A DNA stretch of 42,216 nt from Streptomyces sp. NRRL F-4489. Its GTDB lineage: Bacteria; Actinomycetota; Actinomycetes; Streptomycetales; Streptomycetaceae. The notes beneath the pieces were generated by a model. The model did not search any database, was not told where the DNA came from, and saw nothing but the letters and a program-made list of their open reading frames with translations. Below are positions 1 to 8,393 of this stretch, in pieces (within the stretch, counting starts at the first letter, position 1; each line of letters begins with the position of its first letter). The translations under genes and the position numbers were made by a program. The stretch spans positions 1 through 42,216 of the forward strand of contig NZ_LLZI01000248.1 of assembly GCF_001509485.1 (NCBI RefSeq), read 5' to 3'.

Positions 1-3000
1 GGGGGTGGGGAGGGGGTGGTGGGCGCGCCATTCGGAGAAGGGGGTGCCGGCCAGGATTTCGGCGCGGCGCTTCAGCTCCGAGGAGAGCGCTTGGGCGAAC
101 TCCCGCATCCGCACGGGGTCGGACGCGGCCAAGTACGTGGTGACGTGCGGGAGTTCGGTGCAGGGACGCAGGCCCTCGCCGCGTTCGGGGCCCGCGCCGT
201 CCACCAGGACCAGCGACAGCCGGTCCGGGCGGTCGGCGGCGGCCAGTGACGCGGCGAGCGACCGCAGCAGCTCCGTTTTGCCGGTGGCCGCCGCGCCCTC
301 GACCAGCAGATGCGCGCCGTCCGCGGCCAGGTCGGCGGTCACCGGCCCGTGCGGCCCGGCGCCGAGCACCGCCGGGGCGGCCGGCCGGTCGGTGTCCTGC
401 GCGGCCGCCCAACGGGCCAGCAGGGACGCCGGGGTGGCGCGCGCCAGCCCCAGTTCGTCCAGCAGCCGCGCCGACTCCGGCAGCGGCACGGCCGTGCGCG
501 GGGCCGCCGCCCCGCCCGCCCCGCCGGCCGCCTCGGCCTCGCGCAGCGGCGCCAGCGCCCGGGCGAACCTCTCCGCCCAGGCTCCGGAGACCGCGTCCAC
601 CGTGGCCACCGTCCCGTTGGGCCCGGACCCCGGCTGGACGACCCGCAGGGCCGTGGCGACATCGCCGCTGAGCACCGCGACCGCCCCGCACTCGCCGAAC
701 GCCGGGCTCGCCACCCGCGCCGCCTCGTACGTCGCGGCCAGCGGGAACGCGGGCGAGGCCGCCGGGGTCTCCGCCAGGCAGAGCACATGGATGCCGGCGG
801 CCGGCCCGCCCGCCGCCAGCCGCGCGGTGGTCTCGCGCAGTGCCGACGAACCGGGGTCGCCGTCCACGATGAGCAGGGTGTACGGGCCCTGGTGGCGGGC
901 GGCGGCGGAGGCCACCTCGGCGCGTTCGGCGCTGGGCCAGCCGGGGCCCAGGGGACCGTCGTCCAGTCGGCGCACCAGTTCTGCCGTACGGGCCGCGGCC
1001 TGCTCCTTGTCGTAGGCGAGCAGCAGCCGGCAGTCCTGGCCGCGGGCCGGGCGGACGTGCGGCAGCCAGCCCAGCCAGGACCAGTCCGCGACCCGTTCCT
1101 CGGTGGGGTGCGCCCGGTCCGTGCTGATCAGCACGATCTCCAGGGAGCCGGGGGAGTGCAGCGCGGCCAGCTGGGCCACGGCGGAACGGGCCAGTCCGAC
1201 GAGCCGCGCGCGCGGTCCGGCCAGCCCGAGCGCGCCGGCCCGGCGGAGCTCGACGGTGACCGGCGCGACCGTCCGGCCATCGGGCCGGTCGGCGGTGCCC
1301 AGGCGGACGGTGAGCGCGTCGGGGTGGTGCGGGCCCCGCTCCCAGAGCCGGGGGCCGGGGCCGAGGGCGGTGAGCAGGATGGCGGCGGCGTCCGGCCAGC
1401 GCTCCTCGGCGGCCGGGCCGGAGGGGGTGGCGCTCCCCGGGGTGGCGGGGGACGGGGCGGCCACCGGGGCCGAGCCCCCGTCGCCGTACGCCGCCTCCGG
1501 TCCGGGAACGCGCGGCTCGACGGCGGGCCGCGCCCCCGCCAGCCGGCGCGCCCAGGCGCCGATACCGCCGCGCCGGCCCGCCTTACGGGTCACCGGGTCG
1601 GCCGAGGCCGGGGCGGGCGTTGGGGCAGGCGTCGGCGCCGGGGCCAGGGACTGCTGCCCGCCGTGCGTCGCCCCGGGGGCGGGGGGCATGGCGCGCCCGG
1701 TTACGGACTCGTGCCCGGCGGGCCCGGCGACGCCGTGGTGCACGGCCGGCCCCGTTACGCCCTCCCGGACGGCCGGCCCCGTTGCGGCCCCTTGCCCACT
1801 CGGTCCGCTTACGGCGCCCTGCACGGCCGGCCCGGTTACGGCTCCATGGCCGGGGCTCCCGTATACGGCGGGGGTGTGGCCGGGAACGGCCCCGTGGCCA
1901 GGGGCTGCCTCACGGCCAGGGAACGGCTCGTGGCCCGGGAACGGCTCGTGGGCGGGCGGTGCCCCGTGGTGGGGCGCTGCCCCGTGGCCGGTGGACGCGA
2001 ACTGGCCGGAAACCGCCCCATGGCCGGGCATGGCCACAGGAAGACCGGAACCGTCGAGGGGCGCGGCCTCGGGCCGGGCCTCGTACACCGCGTCGCCCGT
2101 CCCGTAGGAAGTGGCGGAGCCGACGCCGTACACCGTGCGCGCGCCAGGAACCGGGCCCGCCCCGTACGCCTCGTGGGCCGTGTACGAGGTGCCCGCACCG
2201 TGGGTCCGGCCGGCGGCCTGGGGCCCGTGGTCGTCGTACGCCGTCCCCGTGGGCGACGGCGGTTCGCCCGCTGCCGTCCAGGAGGGCGCCCCGCCCCGGG
2301 AGCCCGGTGTCCCCGCGGGATCCCCTGCTCCCCGAGCGACGGAGGTCCCCCGAACCGGGGTCTCGCGGCGGCTGCCACCCTCGGGGAACAGTCGGTCCGA
2401 GGGCGCGCCCCCGATGCCCGGGCTCGGCTGCGGAACGGCCGAGGACGCCCCGGGTGCGCCGGCGGGGGAGTGGCCGGGGCCGGTGTAGAGGGTGCCGGTG
2501 GTGGTCGGGGCGGTGGCCGGTGGGGGCGTGGCGGGGGCGGTGACGCGGAGGTGGCCCTCGCCGTCCGGGGTGGCGGGCAGGGCCGGGTCCGGGGCGCCGG
2601 GCGCGGAGCGGAAGCGGAGGGCGGACTCGCCGATGCGCAGCAGGGCGCCGGACGGCAGCGGGACGGCCCGGTCGGCGAGCTCGGTGCCGTCGACGGCGGT
2701 GCCGTTGGTGGACCGCAGGTCGGCGACGTGGACGGCGCCGTCCGGCTCGACGGTGACGGCGCAGTGCAGGCGGGAGACGTCCGGGTCGTCCAGGGGGACG
2801 TCGGCGTCGGCGGAGCGGCCGATGCGGATCTGGCCGCCGTGCAGCAGATGGACGCCGCCGGCGTCCGGGCCGGAGACCACGTGCAGCCGGGCGGAGCCGT
2901 GCCGGGGCAGGCCGTGGGCGGGGGCCGGGCCGGGGCCCTGGAGGGAGAGCACCGCGCCGTCGATCAGGGGCGGCTCGCCGAGCGCGGCGCGCTGCGGGTC

Positions 3001-3201
3001 GAGGCGCTCGGAACCGGCGTAGAGCACCACGGGCGCGCCGCCGGACGGGGCGCCGACGTCCGCGCCGGAGCCCGCCACGGCCGCCGCGAGGGAGCCGGCC
3101 ACGGCCGCCAGGGCGGTCCCGGCGGGGGCCGTCACCAAGACGTCGCAGGCCCGTGTGGTGTGGCCGCTGCGCGGCCCGAGGACGGTCAGCCGGATCTGCA
3201 T
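1..3201 (-). CDS. FHA domain - FtsK/SpoIIIE-type ATPase, 3' part missing
   Basis: The frame is open from an ATG at 3201 (protein begins MQIRLTVLGP) to the window edge, giving 1067 residues without a C-terminus. Residues 1-100 resemble the small N-terminal domain often placed before an FHA. Residues about 120-195 form an FHA domain with IRIGRS, the SRLHC segment and STNGT. About 300 Pro/Gly/Ala-rich residues follow, with degenerate PGHGAV and VTGPAV repeats. Then comes an FtsK/EssC-like region with the family motif RLWER and a Walker A, GAAATGKT, at 969-976, followed by VLVDG as Walker B. Such proteins are ATP-driven translocase or secretion motors, and FHA domains bind phosphothreonine. The gene is divergent from two Ser/Thr kinases, so phospho-dependent control is a reasonable inference. 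The KGG element usual after Walker B looks replaced by GAGPERG. Confidence 0.85.
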   Translation of the reverse strand, partial: MQIRLTVLGPRSGHTTRACDVLVTAPAGTALAAVAGSLAAAVAGSGADVGAPSGGAPVVLYAGSERLDPQRAALGEPPLIDGAVLSLQGPGPAPAHGLPRHGSARLHVVSGPDAGGVHLLHGGQIRIGRSADADVPLDDPDVSRLHCAVTVEPDGAVHVADLRSTNGTAVDGTELADRAVPLPSGALLRIGESALRFRSAPGAPDPALPATPDGEGHLRVTAPATPPPATAPTTTGTLYTGPGHSPAGAPGASSAVPQPSPGIGGAPSDRLFPEGGSRRETPVRGTSVARGAGDPAGTPGSRGGAPSWTAAGEPPSPTGTAYDDHGPQAAGRTHGAGTSYTAHEAYGAGPVPGARTVYGVGSATSYGTGDAVYEARPEAAPLDGSGLPVAMPGHGAVSGQFASTGHGAAPHHGAPPAHEPFPGHEPFPGREAAPGHGAVPGHTPAVYGSPGHGAVTGPAVQGAVSGPSGQGAATGPAVREGVTGPAVHHGVAGPAGHESVTGRAMPPAPGATHGGQQSLAPAPTPAPTPAPASADPVTRKAGRRGGIGAWARRLAGARPAVEPRVPGPEAAYGDGGSAPVAAPSPATPGSATPSGPAAEERWPDAAAILLTALGPGPRLWERGPHHPDALTVRLGTADRPDGRTVAPVTVELRRAGALGLAGPRARLVGLARSAVAQLAALHSPGSLEIVLISTDRAHPTEERVADWSWLGWLPHVRPARGQDCRLLLAYDKEQAAARTAELVRRLDDGPLGPGWPSAERAEVASAAARHQGPYTLLIVDGDPGSSALRETTARLAAGGPAAGIHVLCLAETPAASPAFPLAATYEAARVASPAFGECGAVAVLSGDVATALRVVQPGSGPNGTVATVDAVSGAWAERFARALAPLREAEAAGGAGGAAAPRTAVPLPESARLLDELGLARATPASLLARWAAAQDTDRPAAPAVLGAGPHGPVTADLAADGAHLLVEGAAATGKTELLRSLAASLAAADRPDRLSLVLVDGAGPERGEGLRPCTELPHVTTYLAASDPVRMREFAQALSSELKRRAEILAGTPFSEWRAHHPLPTP

Positions 3202-3715
3202 CGCCGTCAACGGTCCCTTCTGCCGGGTATCCGGCAGGGGCCGCGCTCGCTCCCCCACCGCACCCCGGGCACGTCGGCACGGACATGTCCCACGCACGAC
3301 GCGACGGTGACCGCGCGCCCCCACCGCGTGCGTGCTGGGATGCATCCTCGCACCTGCCACTGACAACACGCCCGCCGACCGGCAATTAATGATCTTGATT
3401 GGTCGGGCCCCGGCGGAAAACCGCCGGCCGGCGGCCGGCGAAACGGACGTTTCCGATCAGTGGGCGTCGCGGAAGCGGTCAGGGGCGGGCGGCAGACGGG
3501 CCGCTGCCCGCCGGTGCCGCCCGGTTACGCGCAAGGCGCGCCCCTTCCGCCCCACCCGCCCCGAGCAACCAACCCTCCGCCACCCGCGTCTACCCGGGAG
3601 CCCGCCTGTTCGGCGCGCCCGAGATGTTTGTGCGACGGCACTACAGTGGGGCGGAGGGCCGCGAGCTGACCCAGCGGGCCGGGCAACGATCCACCACGAC
3701 CAGGGAGCGCATGAC
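3202..3715. other. divergent intergenic region between FHA-FtsK gene and pkaA
   Basis: No supported gene lies in these 514 bases. They must hold the promoters of both divergent genes. An unusually AT-rich patch lies at about 3380-3403, inside an imperfect inverted repeat (GACC..CAAT / ATTGGTC). A small perfect hairpin, CGGCGG-AAAA-CCGCCG, follows at 3411-3426. A TACAGT hexamer around 3640 could be a -10 for pkaA, but no good -35 accompanies it. Confidence 0.5.
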
Positions 3716-5359
3716 GTGCGGCCGGTAGGCAGCAAGTACCTGCTTGAGGAGCCGCTCGGGCGCGGCGCCACGGGCACCGTCTGGCGTGCCCGCCAGAGGG
3801 AGACGGCCGGCGCCGAGGCCGCCGTCCCGGGGGAGCCCGGCGAAACGGTCGCGATCAAGGTCCTCAAGGAGGAGCTGGCGTCCGACGCGGACGTGGTGAT
3901 GCGCTTCCTGCGGGAGCGCTCCGTCCTGCTGCGGCTCACCCACCCCAACATCGTCCGCACCCGCGACCTGGTCGTCGAGGGCGATCTGCTGGCGCTGGTG
4001 ATGGACCTCGTCGACGGCCCGGACCTGCACCGCTACCTCCGCGACAACGGCCCGTTCAGCCCGGTGGCGGCGGCGCTGCTCACCGCCCAGATCGCCGACG
4101 CGCTGGCCGCCAGCCACGCCGACGGCGTCGTCCACCGGGACCTCAAGCCCGCCAACGTCCTGCTGGCCGGCGCGGACGGCAGCGGCGAGATGCACCCGAT
4201 GCTGACCGACTTCGGCATCGCCCGGCTGGCCGATTCCCCGGGTCTGACCCGTACGCACGAGTTCGTCGGCACGCCCGCCTACGTGGCGCCGGAGTCCGCC
4301 GAGGGCCGCCCGCAGACCTCCGCGGTGGACATCTACGGCGCCGGCATCCTGCTCTACGAGCTGCTGACCGGCCGCCCGCCGTTCGCCGGGGCCACCGCCC
4401 TGGAGGTCCTGCACAAGCACCTGGGCGAGGAGCCGCAGCGGCCCGCGTCGCTGCCCGAGCCGCTGTGGACGGTCGTCGAGCGCTGCCTGCGCAAGCGGCC
4501 CGAGGAGCGCCCCAGCGCCGAGAATCTGGCGCGCGGGCTGCGCGCCGTCGCGGCCGGTATCGGCGCCGGCGCCACCCCGGAGCAGGCCCAGGCCGCGCTG
4601 GGTGTCGCCGCGCTGCTCGTCCCCGACCCGGATCCGGCCACCGTGCCCGGTACGGGGGCGGACGGCTCCCCGGGGGCGGACGCCGCCGCGCCCACCCAGG
4701 TGCTGCCGACCAGCGCGTCCTCCTACGACCCGGGCGCGCCGACCAGCGTCCTGCCGTCCACCGGTGCGCCGGGCGCGGCCCCCGGTGGCCGGGGCCCCGC
4801 GCCGACCCGGGCCATGCCGCCGGTGCCCCCGATGCCGGCGGGCACGCCCCAGGGCGGCCCGCCGGAGCCGGCCGGTCCGCATCCGTGGGAGTCCCAGCTG
4901 CGGGCCGCCCGCGACCGCAACGAGCAGACCCAGGTGCAGTATCTGGACCCGCAGGACGACCCGCTGCGCCGCCGTCCGCAGCGCCGCCAGGCGCCCGCCC
5001 CGGCCCCGCAGCAGCCGCCCTACGCCGCGCAGCCGGCCCCGTACGCGCAGCGCCCGCCGGCCGCCCCGCAGCGCCGCCAGGAGCCGCCGCCGCAGCGCTA
5101 CGAGCCGGCCCCGCCGCCCGCCCGGGAGCCCCGCCCCCGGCGCGAGCCGCGGCAGCGCAGCGCCAATCCGATGCGGATCCCGGGGCTGGGCTGCCTGAAG
5201 GGCTGCCTGTTCACGGTGCTGCTGCTGTTCGTGGCGGCCTGGCTGATCTGGGAGTTCACCCCGCTCCAGGAGTGGATCGGCACGACCAAGGGCTTCTTCC
5301 AGCAGCTCGGCGACGTCTTCGCGGGTGTGCAGCACTTCGTACAGAAGCTCGGCGGCTGA
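3716..5359 (+). CDS. pkaA: Ser/Thr protein kinase PkaA
   Basis: A 547-residue eukaryotic-type (Hanks) protein kinase. The glycine loop is GRGATG at residues 15-20, the ATP-binding lysine is K48 in VAIK, the catalytic loop is HRDLK with D142, and DFG starts at D165. The APE-like segment is present, so the kinase should be active. After the catalytic domain (to about residue 290) comes a long Pro/Gln/Ala/Arg-rich linker. A hydrophobic segment at about 495-518 (CLFTVLLLFVAAWLIW) makes a C-terminal membrane anchor likely. The GTG at 3716 is preceded by GGGAG at a normal distance and begins just before the kinase fold. An ATG at 3711 is in another frame and stops at once. The gene precedes pkaB, and the pair matches S. 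coelicolor pkaA/pkaB from memory. Confidence 0.9.
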   Translation: MRPVGSKYLLEEPLGRGATGTVWRARQRETAGAEAAVPGEPGETVAIKVLKEELASDADVVMRFLRERSVLLRLTHPNIVRTRDLVVEGDLLALVMDLVDGPDLHRYLRDNGPFSPVAAALLTAQIADALAASHADGVVHRDLKPANVLLAGADGSGEMHPMLTDFGIARLADSPGLTRTHEFVGTPAYVAPESAEGRPQTSAVDIYGAGILLYELLTGRPPFAGATALEVLHKHLGEEPQRPASLPEPLWTVVERCLRKRPEERPSAENLARGLRAVAAGIGAGATPEQAQAALGVAALLVPDPDPATVPGTGADGSPGADAAAPTQVLPTSASSYDPGAPTSVLPSTGAPGAAPGGRGPAPTRAMPPVPPMPAGTPQGGPPEPAGPHPWESQLRAARDRNEQTQVQYLDPQDDPLRRRPQRRQAPAPAPQQPPYAAQPAPYAQRPPAAPQRRQEPPPQRYEPAPPPAREPRPRREPRQRSANPMRIPGLGCLKGCLFTVLLLFVAAWLIWEFTPLQEWIGTTKGFFQQLGDVFAGVQHFVQKLGG

Positions 5360-5538
5360 CGGCCCGTACGGACGGATCCCCGCGGCATTGTGGATTTGTC
5401 GACTTCCTGCCGGTGAATTCCGGGACAGAAGTGAAGGTTGCCGCCATTGGGGGCACTGAACCCGGTGGCGCCCGCGTAGCTTTGACGCCAACCTCAGCCC
5501 CCGCAGGACGCTCGGGGGCCCGACACGTCGGAGCAGTC

Positions 5539-6816
5539 TTGGCACGGAAGATCGGCAGCCGGTACACCGCCCACCAGATCCTGGGGCGCGGCAGTGCCGG
5601 CACGGTATGGCTGGGCGAGGGTCCCGAAGGGGCCGTGGCCATCAAGCTGTTGCGTGAGGACCTCGCCTCCGACCAGGAGCTCGTCGGCCGCTTCGTCCAG
5701 GAGCGGGCGGCGCTGCTGAGCCTGGCACACCCGCGGGTGGTCGGCGTCCGCGACCTCGTCGTGGACGGCGCCGACCTCGCGCTGGTCATGGACCTGGTCC
5801 GCGGCACCGACCTGCGCACCCGTCTGGAGCGCGAACGGCGGCTGGCCCCGGAGGCCGCCGTGGCGATCGCCGCCGACGTCGCCGACGGCCTGGCCGCCGC
5901 GCACGCCGCCCGGATCGTGCACCGCGACGTCAAGCCGGAGAACGTCCTGCTGGACATGCAGGGACCCCTCGGCCCCGGTGGCGCGCACCCCGCGCTGCTC
6001 ACCGACTTCGGCATCGCGCGCCTGGTGGACTCCCCCCGCCGGACCCGCGCGACCAAGGTCATCGGCACCCCCGACTACCTCGCCCCGGAGATCATCGAGG
6101 GGTTGCCGCCGCGCGCCTCGGTGGACGTCTACGCGCTGGCGACCGTCCTGTACGAGATGCTCGCCGGCTTCACGCCCTTCGGGGGCGGCCACCCCGGCGC
6201 CGTCCTGCGCCGCCACGTCACCGAGAGCGTCGCCCCGCTGCCCGGTATCCCGGACGAGCTGTGGCAGCTGCTCCTCCAGTGCCTGGCCAAGGCGCCCGCC
6301 TCCCGGCTGCGCGCCCCGGAACTGGCCGCCCGGCTGCGCGAGATCCTGCCGGGCCTTGCCGGGCTGCCGCCGCTGGACATCGACGAGCCGGAGGACGAGG
6401 CGCCCGCCGACGACCCGGAGGGCGGCGCGGCCGGCGCCCGCCAGGAGGCCCGCTACCCGGCGCTCGAACCCGAGGGTCCGCCGCGCGGCGCCATCCCCCT
6501 CGTCCAGGGCGCGAAGCCGGACTCCAACCGGGAGACGCACACCAGCATGCGGGTCCCCGGCCCCGACGAGCTGGCCGGCGGCGCGCACGGCACCGCCCGC
6601 ACCCCGCGCGCCGCGGGCGAGCGCCGGGCGGGCTCGGCCCGGCACCGCTCCGCCCCGGAGGCGGTGCGCCGCCGCCGGCTCAAGGTGGGCCTGGCCGCCG
6701 CCCTGGTCGCCGCGGCGGCCGCGGTCGGCGGCTGGCTGGCCTGGGGCGGCGACGGCGGGACGGGCGGCGCCACGCCCGGCGTGCACCGCTCCGAGGAGCC
6801 GCCGCCGGCGCCCTGA
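5539..6816 (+). CDS. pkaB: Ser/Thr protein kinase PkaB
   Basis: A second Hanks-type kinase of 425 residues, 179 bases after pkaA. It has GRGSAG at 16-21, the ATP-binding lysine K36, HRDVK with catalytic D130, and DFG at D156. A charged low-complexity linker follows, then a hydrophobic segment near the end (VGLAAALVAAAAAVGGWLAW), suggesting membrane attachment by the C-terminus. I chose the TTG at 5539 because GGAG lies five bases upstream and the protein then opens directly with the kinase domain (LARKIGSRY). An in-frame GTG at 5431 would add 36 residues with no recognisable domain. PkaA and PkaB share architecture and look like an old tandem duplication with diverged tails. Confidence 0.88.
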   Translation: MARKIGSRYTAHQILGRGSAGTVWLGEGPEGAVAIKLLREDLASDQELVGRFVQERAALLSLAHPRVVGVRDLVVDGADLALVMDLVRGTDLRTRLERERRLAPEAAVAIAADVADGLAAAHAARIVHRDVKPENVLLDMQGPLGPGGAHPALLTDFGIARLVDSPRRTRATKVIGTPDYLAPEIIEGLPPRASVDVYALATVLYEMLAGFTPFGGGHPGAVLRRHVTESVAPLPGIPDELWQLLLQCLAKAPASRLRAPELAARLREILPGLAGLPPLDIDEPEDEAPADDPEGGAAGARQEARYPALEPEGPPRGAIPLVQGAKPDSNRETHTSMRVPGPDELAGGAHGTARTPRAAGERRAGSARHRSAPEAVRRRRLKVGLAAALVAAAAAVGGWLAWGGDGGTGGATPGVHRSEEPPPAP

Positions 6817-6928
6817 CCTGCGCGGGCGCGTCACGGCCCGCGCCCGGCGGGCCCCGGCGGCCCGCCGCGCACCGGTCCGGGGCCGCCGGAGCGGGGACGC
6901 GCCGGGACGGATTGTCGGTGCCAGCCGT

Positions 6929-6934
6929 TAGGCT
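6929..6934 (+). promoter_or_regulatory. candidate -10 for a leaderless prfB transcript
   Basis: TAGGCT ends six bases before the prfB GTG and no Shine-Dalgarno sequence intervenes. This is the arrangement expected of a leaderless transcript starting at or near the start codon. No good -35 is seen at 17-19 bases spacing. Confidence 0.45.
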
Positions 6935-6940
6935 GGGTGC

Positions 6941-8056
6941 GTGGCAGTCGTCGATGTATCCGAAGAGCTGAAGTCCCTCTCCTCGACCATGGGGTCGATC
7001 GAGGCCGTCCTGGACCTCGACAAGATGAGGGCAGATATCGCCGTGCTCGAGGAGCAGGCAGCGGCCCCGTCCCTGTGGGACGACCCGGCGAGCGCGCAGA
7101 AGATCACCAGCCAGCTGTCCTACCTCCAGGGCCAGCTGCGCCGCGCCGAGGAGCTGCGCGGCCGCGTCGACGACCTCGAGGTGCTCTTCGAGCTCGCCGA
7201 GGCCGAGGACGACGAGGACACCCGCGCCGAGGCCGAGCGCGAGCTGGCCGACGTCCGCAAGGCGGTGGACGAGCTCGAGGTCCGCACCCTGCTCTCGGGC
7301 GAGTACGACGCCCGTGAGGCGCTCGTCAGCATCCGCGCCGAGGCCGGCGGGGTGGACGCCGCCGACTTCGCCGAGAAGCTCCAGCGGATGTATCTGCGCT
7401 GGGCCGAGCGCCACGGCTACAAGACCGAGCTCTACGAGACCTCGTACGCCGAGGAGGCCGGCATCAAGTCGACCACCTTCGCCGTGCAGGTGCCCTACGC
7501 CTACGGCACGCTCTCCGTGGAGCAGGGCACGCACCGCCTGGTGCGCATCTCGCCGTTCGACAACCAGGGCCGCCGCCAGACCTCCTTCGCGGGCGTCGAG
7601 GTGCTGCCGGTCGTCGAGCAGACCGACCACATCGAGATCGACGAGAGCGATCTGCGGGTCGACGTCTACCGCTCCTCCGGCCCCGGCGGCCAGGGCGTCA
7701 ACACCACCGACTCCGCGGTCCGGCTGACCCACCTCCCCACCGGCATCGTGGTCTCCTGCCAGAACGAGCGCTCCCAGATCCAGAACAAGGCCACCGCCAT
7801 GAACGTCCTCCAGGCGAAGCTGCTGGAGCGGCGCCGCCAGGAGGAGCAGGCCAAGATGGACGCCCTCAAGGGCGACGGCGGCAACTCCTGGGGCAACCAG
7901 ATGCGTTCGTACGTCCTGCACCCGTACCAGATGGTCAAGGACCTCCGGACGGAGTTCGAGGTCGGCAACCCCCAGGGCGTGCTGGACGGCGACATCGACG
8001 GCTTCCTGGAGGCCGGCATCCGCTGGCGCAAGCAGCAGGAGCAGCAGGCGAAGTAG
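6941..8056 (+). CDS. prfB: peptide chain release factor 2 (RF2)
   Basis: This 371-residue class I release factor terminates translation at UGA and UAA. The peptidyl-tRNA hydrolysis motif is GGQ at residues 249-251 within [11 protein letters not shown]. The stop-codon recognition element is the RF2-type SPF at 204-206, not the RF1-type PxT. The N-terminal third is rich in Glu, Asp and Leu heptads, as expected of the coiled-coil domain. The frame is continuous, so the autoregulatory +1 frameshift of E. coli prfB is absent. The GTG at 6941 seems to be read leaderless from the TAGGCT box just upstream. The gene is followed by a strong terminator. The order pkaA-pkaB-prfB fits streptomycetes. Confidence 0.97.
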   Translation: MAVVDVSEELKSLSSTMGSIEAVLDLDKMRADIAVLEEQAAAPSLWDDPASAQKITSQLSYLQGQLRRAEELRGRVDDLEVLFELAEAEDDEDTRAEAERELADVRKAVDELEVRTLLSGEYDAREALVSIRAEAGGVDAADFAEKLQRMYLRWAERHGYKTELYETSYAEEAGIKSTTFAVQVPYAYGTLSVEQGTHRLVRISPFDNQGRRQTSFAGVEVLPVVEQTDHIEIDESDLRVDVYRSSGPGGQGVNTTDSAVRLTHLPTGIVVSCQNERSQIQNKATAMNVLQAKLLERRRQEEQAKMDALKGDGGNSWGNQMRSYVLHPYQMVKDLRTEFEVGNPQGVLDGDIDGFLEAGIRWRKQQEQQAK

Positions 8057-8096
8057 CGGCGCACGCGGGCGCGGCGCGAGACGCGCGGAAGCACCG

Positions 8097-8131
8097 GGCA
8101 ACTGCTCCCTCGAAGGGGGCAGTTGCCTTTT
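8097..8131 (+). terminator. intrinsic terminator after prfB
   Basis: The arms 8097-8108 and 8116-8127 form a 12-bp stem (GGCAACTGC / GCAGTTGCC core, one G-T pair) with a 7-base loop, followed directly by TTTT. It lies 41 bases past the prfB stop. Confidence 0.88.
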
Positions 8132-8211
8132 GCCGTGGCGGTTAGGTCACAGTCGTACGACCATGTATCGCCCAACTCATGGCAATTCAGGCAACAAGCC
8201 TTTATTCGGCC

Positions 8212-8240
8212 TTGACGATGGTCCGGGAAGTGGGAAGGCT
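8212..8240 (+). promoter_or_regulatory. candidate promoter for the LAETG repeat protein
   Basis: TTGACG and AAGGCT are separated by exactly 17 bases, which would give a leader of about 145 bases. The 337-base gap 8057-8393 otherwise contains the prfB terminator, a perfect palindrome GTCGTACGAC at 8152-8161, and a small hairpin at 8374-8388 (GCTAC-TGGGG-GTAGC) whose loop carries the G-rich ribosome-binding site of the downstream gene. Confidence 0.4.
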
Positions 8241-8393
8241 GAGCGCGGCATGCGTGTGTCATGGGGCGCGTGCAGGAACGGGGAGACGAGTGGCCCGCCC
8301 GCGCAGCGGGGCCGTGGCGTGCGTGCCCCCATCGGTCGTTGCCCCGTGCGGCGGTGCTCCAATGACGAGTTCAGCTACTGGGGGTAGCACTAC

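Noticed and set aside
310..3363. Open frame of over 1000 codons on the plus strand
   Set aside because: Its translation is Arg/Gly/Ala shadow sequence antisense to the FHA-FtsK gene, which contains real FHA and Walker motifs.
3332..3715. N-terminal extension of PkaA from an upstream ATG
   Set aside because: The extra residues have no kinase homology, and the GTG at 3716 has a proper ribosome-binding site right before the kinase domain.
6941..8056. Programmed frameshift in prfB
   Set aside because: The frame is continuous from GTG to stop without an early in-frame TGA.
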